In this document: in pieces, positions 1 to 7,081 of the stretch
How positions within the stretch are numbered: position 1 is the stretch's first letter
How the letters are laid out: the number at the start of each line of letters is the position of its first letter
Origin: Caryophanales bacterium
GTDB lineage: Bacteria > Bacillota_I > Bacilli_A > RFN20 > CAG-826
Length of the DNA: 8,216 nt
Assembly: GCA_028723545.1 (NCBI GenBank)
Contig: JAQYER010000130.1
Span: 1 to 8,216 of the forward strand
Reading direction: 5' to 3'
Made by a program: the position numbers and the translations under genes
The notes under the pieces: model-generated
The model's database searches: none
Seen by the model: only the letters and a program-made list of their open reading frames with translations
What the model was told of the DNA's origin: nothing

Positions 1-246
1 AAATATATAAATATATTCGGAAGTTATTGGCAATTCTTTGTTACGATTTTTTTCATATCGAGAAATTAATTTTAAAGCATATTGATTTAAAGAAGATAAA
101 CAATAACTATCTAAACAATATCTTGGAGCGGATATATGAAACTCATGTCCATCAAATGAATATCTGATCGAACGGATTTTTTTCTTAGTAATAACTACTT
201 CATATTCTTTATTATTCACAATAATTGAATGTTTATTTTTTTCCAT
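1..246 (-). CDS. YgjP-like (DUF45/M48-type) metallopeptidase domain protein, N-terminal part only
   Basis: Reading the minus strand from the ATG at 246 gives 82 codons open to the window edge. The protein therefore continues past base 1 and its C-terminal half is missing. The visible part has the N-terminal layout of YgjP-like proteins: a short beta-rich lead (residues about 8-20), a basic stretch KKKIRSIRYSFDG (21-33), then FHISAPRYCLDSYCLSSLNQY (36-56), matching the family pattern 'i.isvP...s...i..f', a charged helix, and EYIYIF at the edge, where the family usually has 'y.yiFG'. The catalytic HExxH motif lies in the unseen half, so activity cannot be judged. Family members are presumed cytoplasmic zinc proteases of unclear substrate. 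There is no Shine-Dalgarno sequence before the ATG, and an extended -10 box sits six bases upstream. No other Met occurs in the 82 residues, which supports this start. The family call is from pattern memory and fairly firm. Confidence 0.72.
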   Translation of the reverse strand, partial: MEKNKHSIIVNNKEYEVVITKKKIRSIRYSFDGHEFHISAPRYCLDSYCLSSLNQYALKLISRYEKNRNKELPITSEYIYIF

Positions 247-252
247 GCGCTA

Positions 253-261
253 ATTATAACA
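253..261 (-). promoter_or_regulatory. Extended -10 promoter of the YgjP-like gene, likely leaderless transcript
   Basis: On the minus strand the bases read TGTTATAAT, a perfect TATAAT with the TGn extension, ending six bases before the ATG at 246. Transcription normally starts about seven bases after the -10 box, which places the start on or next to the A of the ATG. No good -35 box is visible 16-19 bases upstream, as is common for extended -10 promoters. No purine-rich ribosome site lies in between. Confidence 0.55.
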
Positions 262-301
262 AAATCTATTAATTCTTATGGAATTTTTTATTCTCTTTGC
301 A

Positions 302-307
302 TAAAAT
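302..307 (+). promoter_or_regulatory. Possible -10 box of the DUF523 gene
   Basis: TAAAAT lies nine bases before the ATG at 317. If used, the transcript would start around 313-315 and have almost no leader. No convincing -35 box is found at the right distance, and in AT-rich DNA such a hexamer arises easily by chance. It is listed because no Shine-Dalgarno sequence precedes this otherwise well-supported start. Confidence 0.3.
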
Positions 308-316
308 ATTGTCGTT

Positions 317-760
317 ATGAAAAAGATACTCATCTCTGCTTGCTTATTAGGTGACAAAGTTAAATATAATGGAAAAGGCAATTATTGTCCTCTTGTCGAG
401 AAATTAAAACAAGAATACGATTTAGTGCTTTTTTGTCCAGAAGTTGAAGGTGGATTACCAATTCCTAGAAATCCTTCTGAAATTAAAAATGATGAAGTAT
501 TTATGAATAATGGTCGTAATGTTACTAAAAATTTTGTTACAGGTGCGAAAAAGGCTTTGATGATTTGCCAATATTTAAATATTAAAGTTGCGATATTAAA
601 AGACGGTAGTCCATCATGTGGATCAAATGAAATTCACGATGGCAATTTTAAAGGCAATAAAATACCTGGAAAAGGTATCACTACTCGTTTATTAGAAAAA
701 AATGGCATTAAAGTTTATAGCGAGAACCAAATAGAACTCTTTCTAGATTCTCAAAAATAA
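317..760 (+). CDS. DUF523 family protein (TudS-like, putative iron-sulfur desulfurase)
   Basis: This is a 147-residue protein of the normal size for DUF523 (YbbK-type) proteins. Family hallmarks are all present: ISACLLG at residues 6-12 with Cys9, then KYNG; FCPEVEGGLPIPRNPSE at 39-55 with Cys40 and Glu44; KDGSPSCG at 95-102 with Cys101; and GKGITTRLLEKNGI near the C-terminus. A characterised family member, TudS, removes sulfur from 2-thiouracil using a [4Fe-4S] cluster held by three conserved cysteines; Cys9, Cys40 and Cys101 are the natural candidates here. Cys24 and Cys84 are extra. The protein has no signal peptide or membrane segment, so it is probably cytosolic. The start at 317 gives exactly the family N-terminus, yet no Shine-Dalgarno sequence precedes it. 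The gene stands alone, divergent from the YgjP-like gene, so context does not point to a substrate. Family membership is firm; the desulfurase activity is inferred. Confidence 0.9.
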   Translation: MKKILISACLLGDKVKYNGKGNYCPLVEKLKQEYDLVLFCPEVEGGLPIPRNPSEIKNDEVFMNNGRNVTKNFVTGAKKALMICQYLNIKVAILKDGSPSCGSNEIHDGNFKGNKIPGKGITTRLLEKNGIKVYSENQIELFLDSQK

Positions 761-833
761 ATGTTATATATTGTGAAAAAAATATAGAAAATTAACAAAA
801 ATATAAAAAGTGTTATTTTTTGCATTATTACTC

Positions 834-863
834 TTGACTTTTTATATATGTTTTTGATAAAAA
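834..863 (+). promoter_or_regulatory. Promoter of the small lipoprotein gene
   Basis: TTGACT (834-839) serves as the -35 box and TAAAAA (858-863), preceded by TG at 855-856, as an extended -10 box; the spacer is 18 bases. Transcription would start near 870, leaving a leader of about 20 bases that holds a strong ribosome site, AAAGGAG at 877-883, eight bases before the ATG. This is one of the two best promoters in the window. Confidence 0.7.
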
Positions 864-891
864 TTTTTTATATTCAAAAGGAGATAAAAAA

Positions 892-1353
892 ATGACAAAA
901 TCATTAAAACCAGTTTTAGCTCTTTCTGTTGCTGCACTCACACTTCTCGCTGGATGTGCAAAAGGAGACGCTAACACAGCATGGTCTGCTGTTAAAAAAG
1001 AAATTAAAGCCGAATTACAAGTAAAGACATGGGATACATGTGAATTCGTTCACACTGATGTCAACAAATTCCTCAAAACCGATGCCGGTAAAGAAGTTTC
1101 TGAAGAAAACGCTGCAGAAATGAAAAAAGAAGGAAATGGTGTTTCATTATTCTACACGTTTACACTTAAAGATGGCACAACATATTTTGGAACAGGATCT
1201 TATTCAACAAAATCAAAAAAATTAAACCATTCTGAAACAAAATACGGCACAGGTCTTGAATCAGTCGTATATACAGCTGCTAAAACAGTTTGGGACGAAG
1301 CTGTTAAAAACGTTGATGCTTCATATCAAACAGCTGGCGTTCTTGTTAAATAA
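892..1353 (+). CDS. Small surface lipoprotein of unknown function
   Basis: The 153-residue product starts with a classic lipoprotein signal: Lys3 and Lys6, a hydrophobic core from Pro7 to Leu18, then the lipobox L-A-G-C with Cys22 as the lipidated residue. The mature protein of about 132 residues should sit on the outer face of the cytoplasmic membrane. It is rich in Lys, Thr and Ala. The middle (residues about 84-108, VSLFYTFTLKDGTTYFGTGSYS) looks like a beta hairpin, and the ends look helical. I do not recognise a family and assign no function. Codon choice differs from the neighbours: five of six Asn codons are AAC, three of five Phe are TTC, and eight of thirteen Leu are CTT or CTC rather than TTA. 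With the strong promoter, strong ribosome site and strong terminator, this suggests an abundant protein. It is transcribed alone. Confidence 0.88.
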   Translation: MTKSLKPVLALSVAALTLLAGCAKGDANTAWSAVKKEIKAELQVKTWDTCEFVHTDVNKFLKTDAGKEVSEENAAEMKKEGNGVSLFYTFTLKDGTTYFGTGSYSTKSKKLNHSETKYGTGLESVVYTAAKTVWDEAVKNVDASYQTAGVLVK

Positions 1354-1390
1354 TTAATTTTAATTAATTAAACAACAAATCTAGTTAAAC

Positions 1391-1430
1391 AAAAAACGTA
1401 TCTATGATTTCTTAGATACGTTTTTATTTT
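1391..1430. terminator. Bidirectional intrinsic terminator between lipoprotein and CofE-like genes
   Basis: A 13 bp perfect stem pairs 1392-1404 (AAAAACGTATCTA) with 1413-1425 around an eight-base loop. On the plus strand the stem runs into TTTTTATTTTT, ending the lipoprotein transcript. On the minus strand it runs into TTTTTTG after the CofE-like gene, whose stop is 20 bases away. One hairpin therefore serves both convergent genes. Confidence 0.87.
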
Positions 1431-1445
1431 TCATTGTTTTTGAAA

Positions 1446-2636
1446 TTATTTAGATGAGAAATTATCGAAATATCCTTGAACTAGGATAACTGGTGTTCCT
1501 TTATCTCCGGAACCACTAGTTAAATCGCATAATGATCCTAATAAATCAGTAATTTGTCGAGGAGTTGTTCCTAATGTTTGATTTGTGCCTTTTAAATCAG
1601 AAGCTTTATGATCAATTTTATTTTTAATGGCTTCAGTTAATTGTTCGCCTTTTAAATCTTTAAATTCATTGTCCGCTAAATATTTGATTTTTAATTCATT
1701 TGGAGTTCCTTTTAATCCTTCTGTGTGGAATGGAGAAACAACTGGGTCAGCTAATTCCCAAATTTTTCCTTGTGGATCTTTAAACGCTCCATCGCCATAA
1801 ACCATAACTTCAACATTTTTATTAGTTAATTTTTTAATATTTTCTTGAACTTTATGAACTAATGCATCTCCACTTTCTGGGAATAATTTGACTTTTTCTC
1901 CAGTCGCAAGGTTAGAACCTAATAAACCATATTTAGAATTGTAACCAGATCCAGAAATTGATTCGGTACAAATATCATCAAGACCTAATATGATTTCCCC
2001 GCCATTATTTTTTAAAATTCTTTTTGTTCTAAAACGAGTGTGAATATCCGCCGCTAAAACATTTTTCGTATAATTTAAAATAACACGTGGATTATTTGCG
2101 AAAATAAATTCAACATCGCATCCTTCGTCATTAATAATTTTTTGATAAAAAGAAATATAATCAATTCCAGTAAATTCATGAACTGGATAACCAAATAATT
2201 GTCTCCATTTATCTAAAGATAAAACATCACTATAAGGATTAACTCCTTTTGAATCGATATCATCTAATGAAACGAGATGATTTCCTACTTCATCGCTTGG
2301 ATAAGAAAGCATTAAATATATTTTCTTAACTCCGCGCGCAATACCTTTTAATAAAATTGAAAAACGATTTCTTGATAATATTGGAAACACTAATCCAATT
2401 TCATCACTTTTAAATTTTCTTTTAATATCGAAGGCAATGTCATCAACAGTAACATAATTTCCTTCACTTCTTGCAACAATTGATTCAGTAATCGCAATGA
2501 CATCTTTATCATGTAACTGAAAATTTTCTTCTTTGCTAGCGTTAATTACTGATTCAGTAACAATATTCGCTAAATCATCGCCTTCTTTGATAATTGGGCA
2601 ACGAATTCCTCTTGAGGTTACACCGGTTAATCTCAT
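1446..2636 (-). CDS. CofE-like protein (coenzyme F420-0:L-glutamate ligase family)
   Basis: This 396-residue protein matches the start of the F420 ligase family (CofE/FbiB N-terminal domain): GVTSRGIRCPIIKEGDDLA at residues 5-23, then DKDVIAITESIVARSEGNYV at 43-62, the counterpart of the family's 'l.dgDVl.ia.kivskaEG'. In CofE this domain adds glutamate to F420-0 using GTP. The protein is much longer than archaeal CofE (about 250 residues), with an extra middle part and a C-terminal segment with TLGTTPRQITDLLGSLCDL (355-372) and SGSGDKGTPVILVQGYF (374-390). That tail does not look like the nitroreductase domain fused in FbiB. Such long homologues are, to my knowledge, annotated by similarity in low-GC Gram-positives not known to make F420, so the real substrate may be another one; a chlamydial relative works on folate. 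The protein has no signal peptide. AAAGGAG lies 11 bases before the ATG. A terminator separates it from glgP upstream. Confidence 0.78.
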   Translation of the reverse strand: MRLTGVTSRGIRCPIIKEGDDLANIVTESVINASKEENFQLHDKDVIAITESIVARSEGNYVTVDDIAFDIKRKFKSDEIGLVFPILSRNRFSILLKGIARGVKKIYLMLSYPSDEVGNHLVSLDDIDSKGVNPYSDVLSLDKWRQLFGYPVHEFTGIDYISFYQKIINDEGCDVEFIFANNPRVILNYTKNVLAADIHTRFRTKRILKNNGGEIILGLDDICTESISGSGYNSKYGLLGSNLATGEKVKLFPESGDALVHKVQENIKKLTNKNVEVMVYGDGAFKDPQGKIWELADPVVSPFHTEGLKGTPNELKIKYLADNEFKDLKGEQLTEAIKNKIDHKASDLKGTNQTLGTTPRQITDLLGSLCDLTSGSGDKGTPVILVQGYFDNFSSK

Positions 2637-2697
2637 AATTAATTTGACTCCTTTAATAATAAATATATATTATCTTATTTTTTTAATTCTTAAAATG

Positions 2698-2739
2698 AAA
2701 AAAGGATGTTGTTTAATTGTTGTATCAATCAACATCCTT
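2698..2739 (-). terminator. Intrinsic terminator of the glgB-glgP operon
   Basis: Read on the minus strand, AAGGATGTTG (2739-2730) pairs perfectly with CAACATCCTT (2711-2702), followed at once by a run of T (2703-2698). The 18-base loop can fold a smaller ATTG/CAAT inner stem. It begins eight bases after the glgP stop codon, so it should end the glycogen transcript and separate it from the CofE-like gene. Confidence 0.85.
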
Positions 2740-2746
2740 AATAAAA

Positions 2747-5167
2747 TTATTGTTGTTTTGTATCAAGTGGATCTAAATGCCAAATATCTTTGACGTATTC
2801 TCTAATTGTGCGATCTGAACTAAAATATCCCGAAGTCGCAATATTAATTAAACAAGATTTAGCCCAATTGTTACGGTCATTATATTTTTGTTCAATTTGT
2901 TCTTGAGCTTTAACATATGCATCAAAGTCTTTTAAGATAAAATATGTATCGTTTTTATACATAATTTCATCAAAGATTGATCTAAAGCGATCAGGTCTTC
3001 CATCTGTCCAAGGACCATTGAATAAACTATCAAGTATTTTCTTTACACGGATATCATTATTATAAATATCCCATGGATTATATCCACCATTCGCGTAATA
3101 AGAAATAACTTCTTCACTTGTTAAACCAAATGTCACACAATTTTCTTTTCCAGCGAATTGAGCAATTTCAATGTTCGCTCCATCCATTGTGCCTAATGTA
3201 ATCGCACCATTCATCATTAATTTCATATTTGATGTTCCAGATGCTTCTTTAGAAGCAGTTGAGATTTGTTCACTAACATCAGCAGCAGGAATAATGATTT
3301 CAGCTGAACTTACACCATAATTTTCAATGAAAACTACTTTCATATATTTACTTATTTCTTCATCGTTATTAACAACATCTGCGACCGCTAAAATTAATTT
3401 AATAATTTCTTTTGCGTAATAATAACTTGGTGCCGCTTTCGCGCCAAAAATAAATGTACGAGGATAAATTCTAAATGTTTTATCTTCTTTCATACGTTGG
3501 TATAAATACATGATATGGAAAACATTCATTAATTGACGTTTATAGGCGTGAAGACGTTTAATTTGAACATCGAAGATTGAATTTTCATCAATATCAATGC
3601 CGTTATGTTCTTTGACATAAGCTTTTAAACGTAATTTATTTTCTTTTTTAATATTAAGGAATTCTTTTTGAACTTTTTCATCTTCTGCATATGGTTTAAA
3701 ATCAATTATTTTATGTTCCATATCCGTAATCCATGAATTACCAATCTTTTTAGAAATGAGATTGGCTAAATTTGGATTAGCGTAAACAAGCCAACGACGA
3801 TGAGTTACCCCATTAGTCTTGTTATTGAATTTTTCTGGGAATAATTCATAAAATTCTTTAAATGTTTCTTTTTTCAAAATTTCCGTATGTAATTTAGCAA
3901 CACCGTTGATTGAGAATGATGAAACGATGGCTAAATTAGTCATATGAACTTGTCCATCTTTAATAATTTGCATCGCGTAACGTTTATTTGGATCAACATT
4001 AATGTCATTCATATAAGCATTAAAACGACGATTAATTTCTTCGATAATCATGTAACAGCGAGGACAAATTTGTTGAATAAAATGGATTGGCCATCTTTCA
4101 AGTGCTTCCGCCATAATGGTGTGGTTGGTATATGCAAATAATGTAGTAACTTGTTTCCAAGCTTCATCCCAACCATATCCATGTTCATCCATCATTAATC
4201 TCATCAATTCAGGAATTGCTAAAATTGGATGAGTATCATTTAATTGAATGACATAATGTTCTGATAAATTATTTAATGTTTTAAATTTTCTTAGATGAGC
4301 GCGAATAATTGATTGAAGTCCACTACTAACTAAGAAATATTGTTGACGAAGTCTTAATAAACGACCATGTTCAGTTGAATCATCTGGATATAAACCATGA
4401 CATAATTCTTTTAATTGGCCTAAATATTCTTCAAATGATGTATTTTTTGGTAAATTGACATCACTTGGTTCAGCTGACCAAAGTCTTAATGTATTAGCAA
4501 CTCCATTACGATATCCTACAACGGCGACATCATAAGGAACCGCTCTTACACAAGTGGCGTTTACCGTTCTCATTCCAAATTCACCATTATCTTTAAGATA
4601 AGTTTCAACATTTCCGCCAAATTTTACTTCGACAGAATGTTTTGGTTTTCTAACTTCGAAGACAAAACCGTTTGTGAGCCATTGATCAGGCAATTCAAAT
4701 TGACGACCATGTTCAATTAATTGACGGAAAAATCCATATTCATAACGAATAGTATTTCCACTTCCTGGATAACCAGTTGACGCAATTGAATCAAGGAAAC
4801 AAGCTGCTAAACGACCTAAACCACCATTACCAAGTCCAGCATCAGATTCGCATTCTTCTAATTCGTGGATATCAATACCCATTTCTTTTAAGCCATCTTT
4901 AGCAATTTGATAAATGCCAAGATTTTGCATATTGTTGACAAGTAATCGGCCAATTAAAAATTCCATTGAGAAATAAATTAATTGTTTTTTACCAGTAGAA
5001 ATTAATTCTTCACGTGTATTACGCCAATCATAATTTGCATAATCACGAACCATTTCTCCTAAAATATCATATTTTTCTAGTGGGTGAGCGTCATTAACGC
5101 TTCTACCATATTTTTCGAGTAATCTTCTTTCGAATGTTTGTTTAAAGTCTAATTTATTATCAAACAT
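2747..5167 (-). CDS. glgP: Glycogen/maltodextrin phosphorylase (GT35)
   Basis: The 806-residue enzyme cleaves alpha-1,4-glucan ends with phosphate, giving glucose-1-phosphate, using pyridoxal phosphate as cofactor; it acts in the cytosol. Its length is normal for bacterial GlgP/MalP. Landmarks along the chain: YFSMEFLIGR (65-74), DAGLGNGGLGRLAACFLDS (109-127), NDTHPILAIPELMR (310-323), YTNHTIMAEALERW (346-359), RRW plus IKRLHAYKRQ in the C-terminal half, FGAKAAPSYYYAK (574-586), and EASGTSNMK with the PLP-binding Lys649, followed by NGAITLGTMDGANIE. All key motifs are intact. The start codon shares one base with the glgB stop (TAATG). Its ribosome site, AAAGGAG at 5181-5175, is encoded by the last glgB codons, which implies translational coupling. 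Sequence alone does not separate glycogen from maltodextrin preference; the glgB partner favours branched glycogen. Confidence 0.97.
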   Translation of the reverse strand: MFDNKLDFKQTFERRLLEKYGRSVNDAHPLEKYDILGEMVRDYANYDWRNTREELISTGKKQLIYFSMEFLIGRLLVNNMQNLGIYQIAKDGLKEMGIDIHELEECESDAGLGNGGLGRLAACFLDSIASTGYPGSGNTIRYEYGFFRQLIEHGRQFELPDQWLTNGFVFEVRKPKHSVEVKFGGNVETYLKDNGEFGMRTVNATCVRAVPYDVAVVGYRNGVANTLRLWSAEPSDVNLPKNTSFEEYLGQLKELCHGLYPDDSTEHGRLLRLRQQYFLVSSGLQSIIRAHLRKFKTLNNLSEHYVIQLNDTHPILAIPELMRLMMDEHGYGWDEAWKQVTTLFAYTNHTIMAEALERWPIHFIQQICPRCYMIIEEINRRFNAYMNDINVDPNKRYAMQIIKDGQVHMTNLAIVSSFSINGVAKLHTEILKKETFKEFYELFPEKFNNKTNGVTHRRWLVYANPNLANLISKKIGNSWITDMEHKIIDFKPYAEDEKVQKEFLNIKKENKLRLKAYVKEHNGIDIDENSIFDVQIKRLHAYKRQLMNVFHIMYLYQRMKEDKTFRIYPRTFIFGAKAAPSYYYAKEIIKLILAVADVVNNDEEISKYMKVVFIENYGVSSAEIIIPAADVSEQISTASKEASGTSNMKLMMNGAITLGTMDGANIEIAQFAGKENCVTFGLTSEEVISYYANGGYNPWDIYNNDIRVKKILDSLFNGPWTDGRPDRFRSIFDEIMYKNDTYFILKDFDAYVKAQEQIEQKYNDRNNWAKSCLINIATSGYFSSDRTIREYVKDIWHLDPLDTKQQ

Positions 5168-7005
5168 TATCTTGCTCCTTTATATTTAAGAATGATCGCG
5201 CCAAAAGAGGCTAATTTTATTGTGACTTTATGAGGTAATCCATATGGACCAAATTCAGTTGTCTTTAATGGTAAACCATTATATTGGTTATATCCCCCAT
5301 AAACATCTTTGTCAGAGTTGAATAATTCAACATATTTACCTTTGAATGAACAACCGATGTCATAATTTTCATAATAATTAGGCGTCATATTGAAGATAAA
5401 TAATAATTTTGATTTATTAACGCTACGCTCAAAAGCATATACCGAATCATTGCAATTGTCCACCATAACCCACTTAAAATGTTCAGGATTATATTCTTCA
5501 AACTTCATCGCGTCTTCGGCCTCATATATTAAATTTAAATCCCTAATTAATCTAGCTACTGAAGCGTGTTTTGGGAAATCTAATAAATTCCAAGGTAATG
5601 ATTTATTTTCATTCCATTCATCAAAACTCGCTAATTCATTACCCATGAAATTTAATTTCTTTCCTGGATGAGCAAATTGATAAGTATATAAATTTCTTAA
5701 TAATGAAAATTTTTGGTCATAATTACCCCACATTTTATTAATAATTGTTCCTTTTCCGTGGACAACTTCATCATGCGATAAAGGCAATAAGAAATTTTCA
5801 TTGTAAAAATACGCCATTGAGAAAGTTAATTTATGGTGGTCATATTTTTTATAAATTGGATCTGTACCATAATATTTTAAAGTATCGTTCATCCAGCCTA
5901 AATCCCATTTATAATCGAATCCAATTCCACCCATTTCAATTGGTTTTGTAACTCCATAGAAATCAGAGCTATCTTCGGCAATCATCATTAATGATGAGTG
6001 GCGATTGTGAAGGTGATAATTTAATCTTTTTAAAAATTCAATCGCGCCTTCATTTCTTCCTAAATTCTTATTTCCTTCGATGAATAATAAATTAGATACG
6101 GCATCAACACGAATACCATCAAAATGGAATTCAGTTGCAAAATAATTCATTGATGACATTAAAAATGAACGGACAGGATCCTTACCTAAATCAAAATAAG
6201 CACTTCCCCAAGGAGAAATTCTTCTTTTTGGATCTTTTGGTTCAAATAAATGATCACCATCAAAATCATATAAAGCAAAAGAGTCTTTAGCAAAATGCGC
6301 TGGAGCGAGGTCTAATATGACATAAATACCCGCTTGATGCATTCGATCAACAAATGACATTAATTGTTTTGGATTACCATATCGAGAATCAACTGAATAA
6401 AAACCAGTTGCTTGATATCCCCATGAACCATCAAATGGATATTGAGTAATTGGCATAATTTCAACCGCCGTAAAGCCATGTTCTTTGACGTATGGAATTA
6501 AACGGTCCGCGACTTCTTCATAAGAAATATTTCTTCCATCAATTTTTCCAAGCCATGAACCTAAATGGATTTCATAAATTGATAATGCGTTATCAAAATT
6601 ACGAGTTCTTTTGTTCATGAAATCATAGTCATTCCATTGAAAACCTTCATAAGAAAATAATTTTGAGCAGGTATTTGGTCGATATTCACTAAAAAATGCA
6701 AATGGATCAGCTTTATCAACATATCTTCCTCTTTTATTTTTAAAATGGAATTTATATGTTTGATATTCACATAAATTAGGAATGAATAATTCATAGCAAC
6801 CACAGATATCAATTTTATTCATTTTGTGTTTAGTAACATCCCAGTTATTCCATTCTCCAATAACAGAAACATCACTTGCGCATGGAGCGTACAATCTAAA
6901 AGTTACTCCATATTCATCTCCTCTTTTTTCAAAGTGAGCGCCAAAATATTTATATGCATCAATACATTGACCCATTAAATAGTCATACAGTAAACCAAAC
7001 GCCAT
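5167..7005 (-). CDS. glgB: 1,4-alpha-glucan branching enzyme (GH13)
   Basis: The 612-residue enzyme moves alpha-1,4 glucan segments to make alpha-1,6 branches. A CBM48-type domain spans about residues 18-110 (EYGVTFRLYAP, VIGEWNNWD). The TIM barrel follows: YEIHLGSW (144-151), EIMPITQYPFDGSWGYQATGFY-type signature (182-203), DGIRVDAVSNLL with nucleophile Asp301 (296-307), AEDSSDF with acid/base Glu344 (343-349), and PLSHDEVVHGK with transition-state Asp412 (408-418). A beta-sandwich C-terminal domain ends the protein. It is at the short end for GlgB because the extra N1 domain is missing. Motif I reads DLAPAHFAKD where most GlgB have DW.P.HF.KD, a Trp-to-Leu change. SHDEVVHGK separates it from GlgX debranching enzymes. 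AGAGAGGA before the ATG is the ribosome site. It is first in a two-gene operon with glgP; glgC and glgA are not in the window. Confidence 0.96.
   Translation of the reverse strand: MAFGLLYDYLMGQCIDAYKYFGAHFEKRGDEYGVTFRLYAPCASDVSVIGEWNNWDVTKHKMNKIDICGCYELFIPNLCEYQTYKFHFKNKRGRYVDKADPFAFFSEYRPNTCSKLFSYEGFQWNDYDFMNKRTRNFDNALSIYEIHLGSWLGKIDGRNISYEEVADRLIPYVKEHGFTAVEIMPITQYPFDGSWGYQATGFYSVDSRYGNPKQLMSFVDRMHQAGIYVILDLAPAHFAKDSFALYDFDGDHLFEPKDPKRRISPWGSAYFDLGKDPVRSFLMSSMNYFATEFHFDGIRVDAVSNLLFIEGNKNLGRNEGAIEFLKRLNYHLHNRHSSLMMIAEDSSDFYGVTKPIEMGGIGFDYKWDLGWMNDTLKYYGTDPIYKKYDHHKLTFSMAYFYNENFLLPLSHDEVVHGKGTIINKMWGNYDQKFSLLRNLYTYQFAHPGKKLNFMGNELASFDEWNENKSLPWNLLDFPKHASVARLIRDLNLIYEAEDAMKFEEYNPEHFKWVMVDNCNDSVYAFERSVNKSKLLFIFNMTPNYYENYDIGCSFKGKYVELFNSDKDVYGGYNQYNGLPLKTTEFGPYGLPHKVTIKLASFGAIILKYKGAR
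5175..5181 (-). promoter_or_regulatory. Ribosome binding site of glgP inside the glgB C-terminus
   Basis: AAAGGAG on the minus strand is formed by the last glgB codons for Lys609, Gly610 and Ala611, seven bases before the glgP ATG. With the TAATG stop/start overlap this supports reinitiation or coupled translation of the branching enzyme and the phosphorylase. Confidence 0.85.
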
Positions 7006-7036
7006 AAAAAATCCTCTCTTTTCTTTAAGCGTGCAT

Positions 7037-7064
7037 AGTATAGCATAAAATATTATATTTTAAA
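7037..7064 (-). promoter_or_regulatory. Promoter of glgB-glgP
   Basis: On the minus strand TATACT (7042-7037) is preceded by TGC (7045-7043), giving an extended -10 box. TTTAAA (7064-7059), a four-of-six match, lies 16 bases upstream as a weak -35. Transcription would start near 7030 with a leader of about 25 bases. GCATA occurs twice, at 7033-7037 and 7043-7047, flanking the -10 with a ten-base period; this could be chance or a binding site. Confidence 0.6.
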
Positions 7065-7081
7065 CACTAAAATTGTTTCAT

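Noticed and set aside
1353..1372. TTAATTAA-rich palindromic stretch after the lipoprotein stop codon
   Set aside because: It is made only of A and T, easily arises by chance in this base composition, and the real terminator follows it.
2655..2700. Promoter for the CofE-like gene
   Set aside because: AGATAATATAT could hold a -10 box, but no -35 box at proper spacing is visible and the region is nearly pure A/T, so I could not fix a promoter. Read-through from glgP is an alternative.
2533..2793. 86-codon plus-strand open frame across the CofE-like start and the glgP terminator
   Set aside because: It is antisense to two well-supported genes, runs through a terminator hairpin, and its hydrophobic sequence is what AT-rich antisense reading produces.
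3944..4141. 65-codon plus-strand open frame inside glgP
   Set aside because: Antisense to a conserved phosphorylase core, with no ribosome site and no family match.
5390..5951. Two plus-strand open frames (5390-5671, 5745-5951) inside glgB
   Set aside because: Antisense to conserved GlgB barrel and C-terminal sequence, with no initiation signals.
6615..6812. 65-codon minus-strand frame within glgB
   Set aside because: An out-of-frame reading of the GlgB N-terminal region; the GlgB frame carries the conserved motifs.
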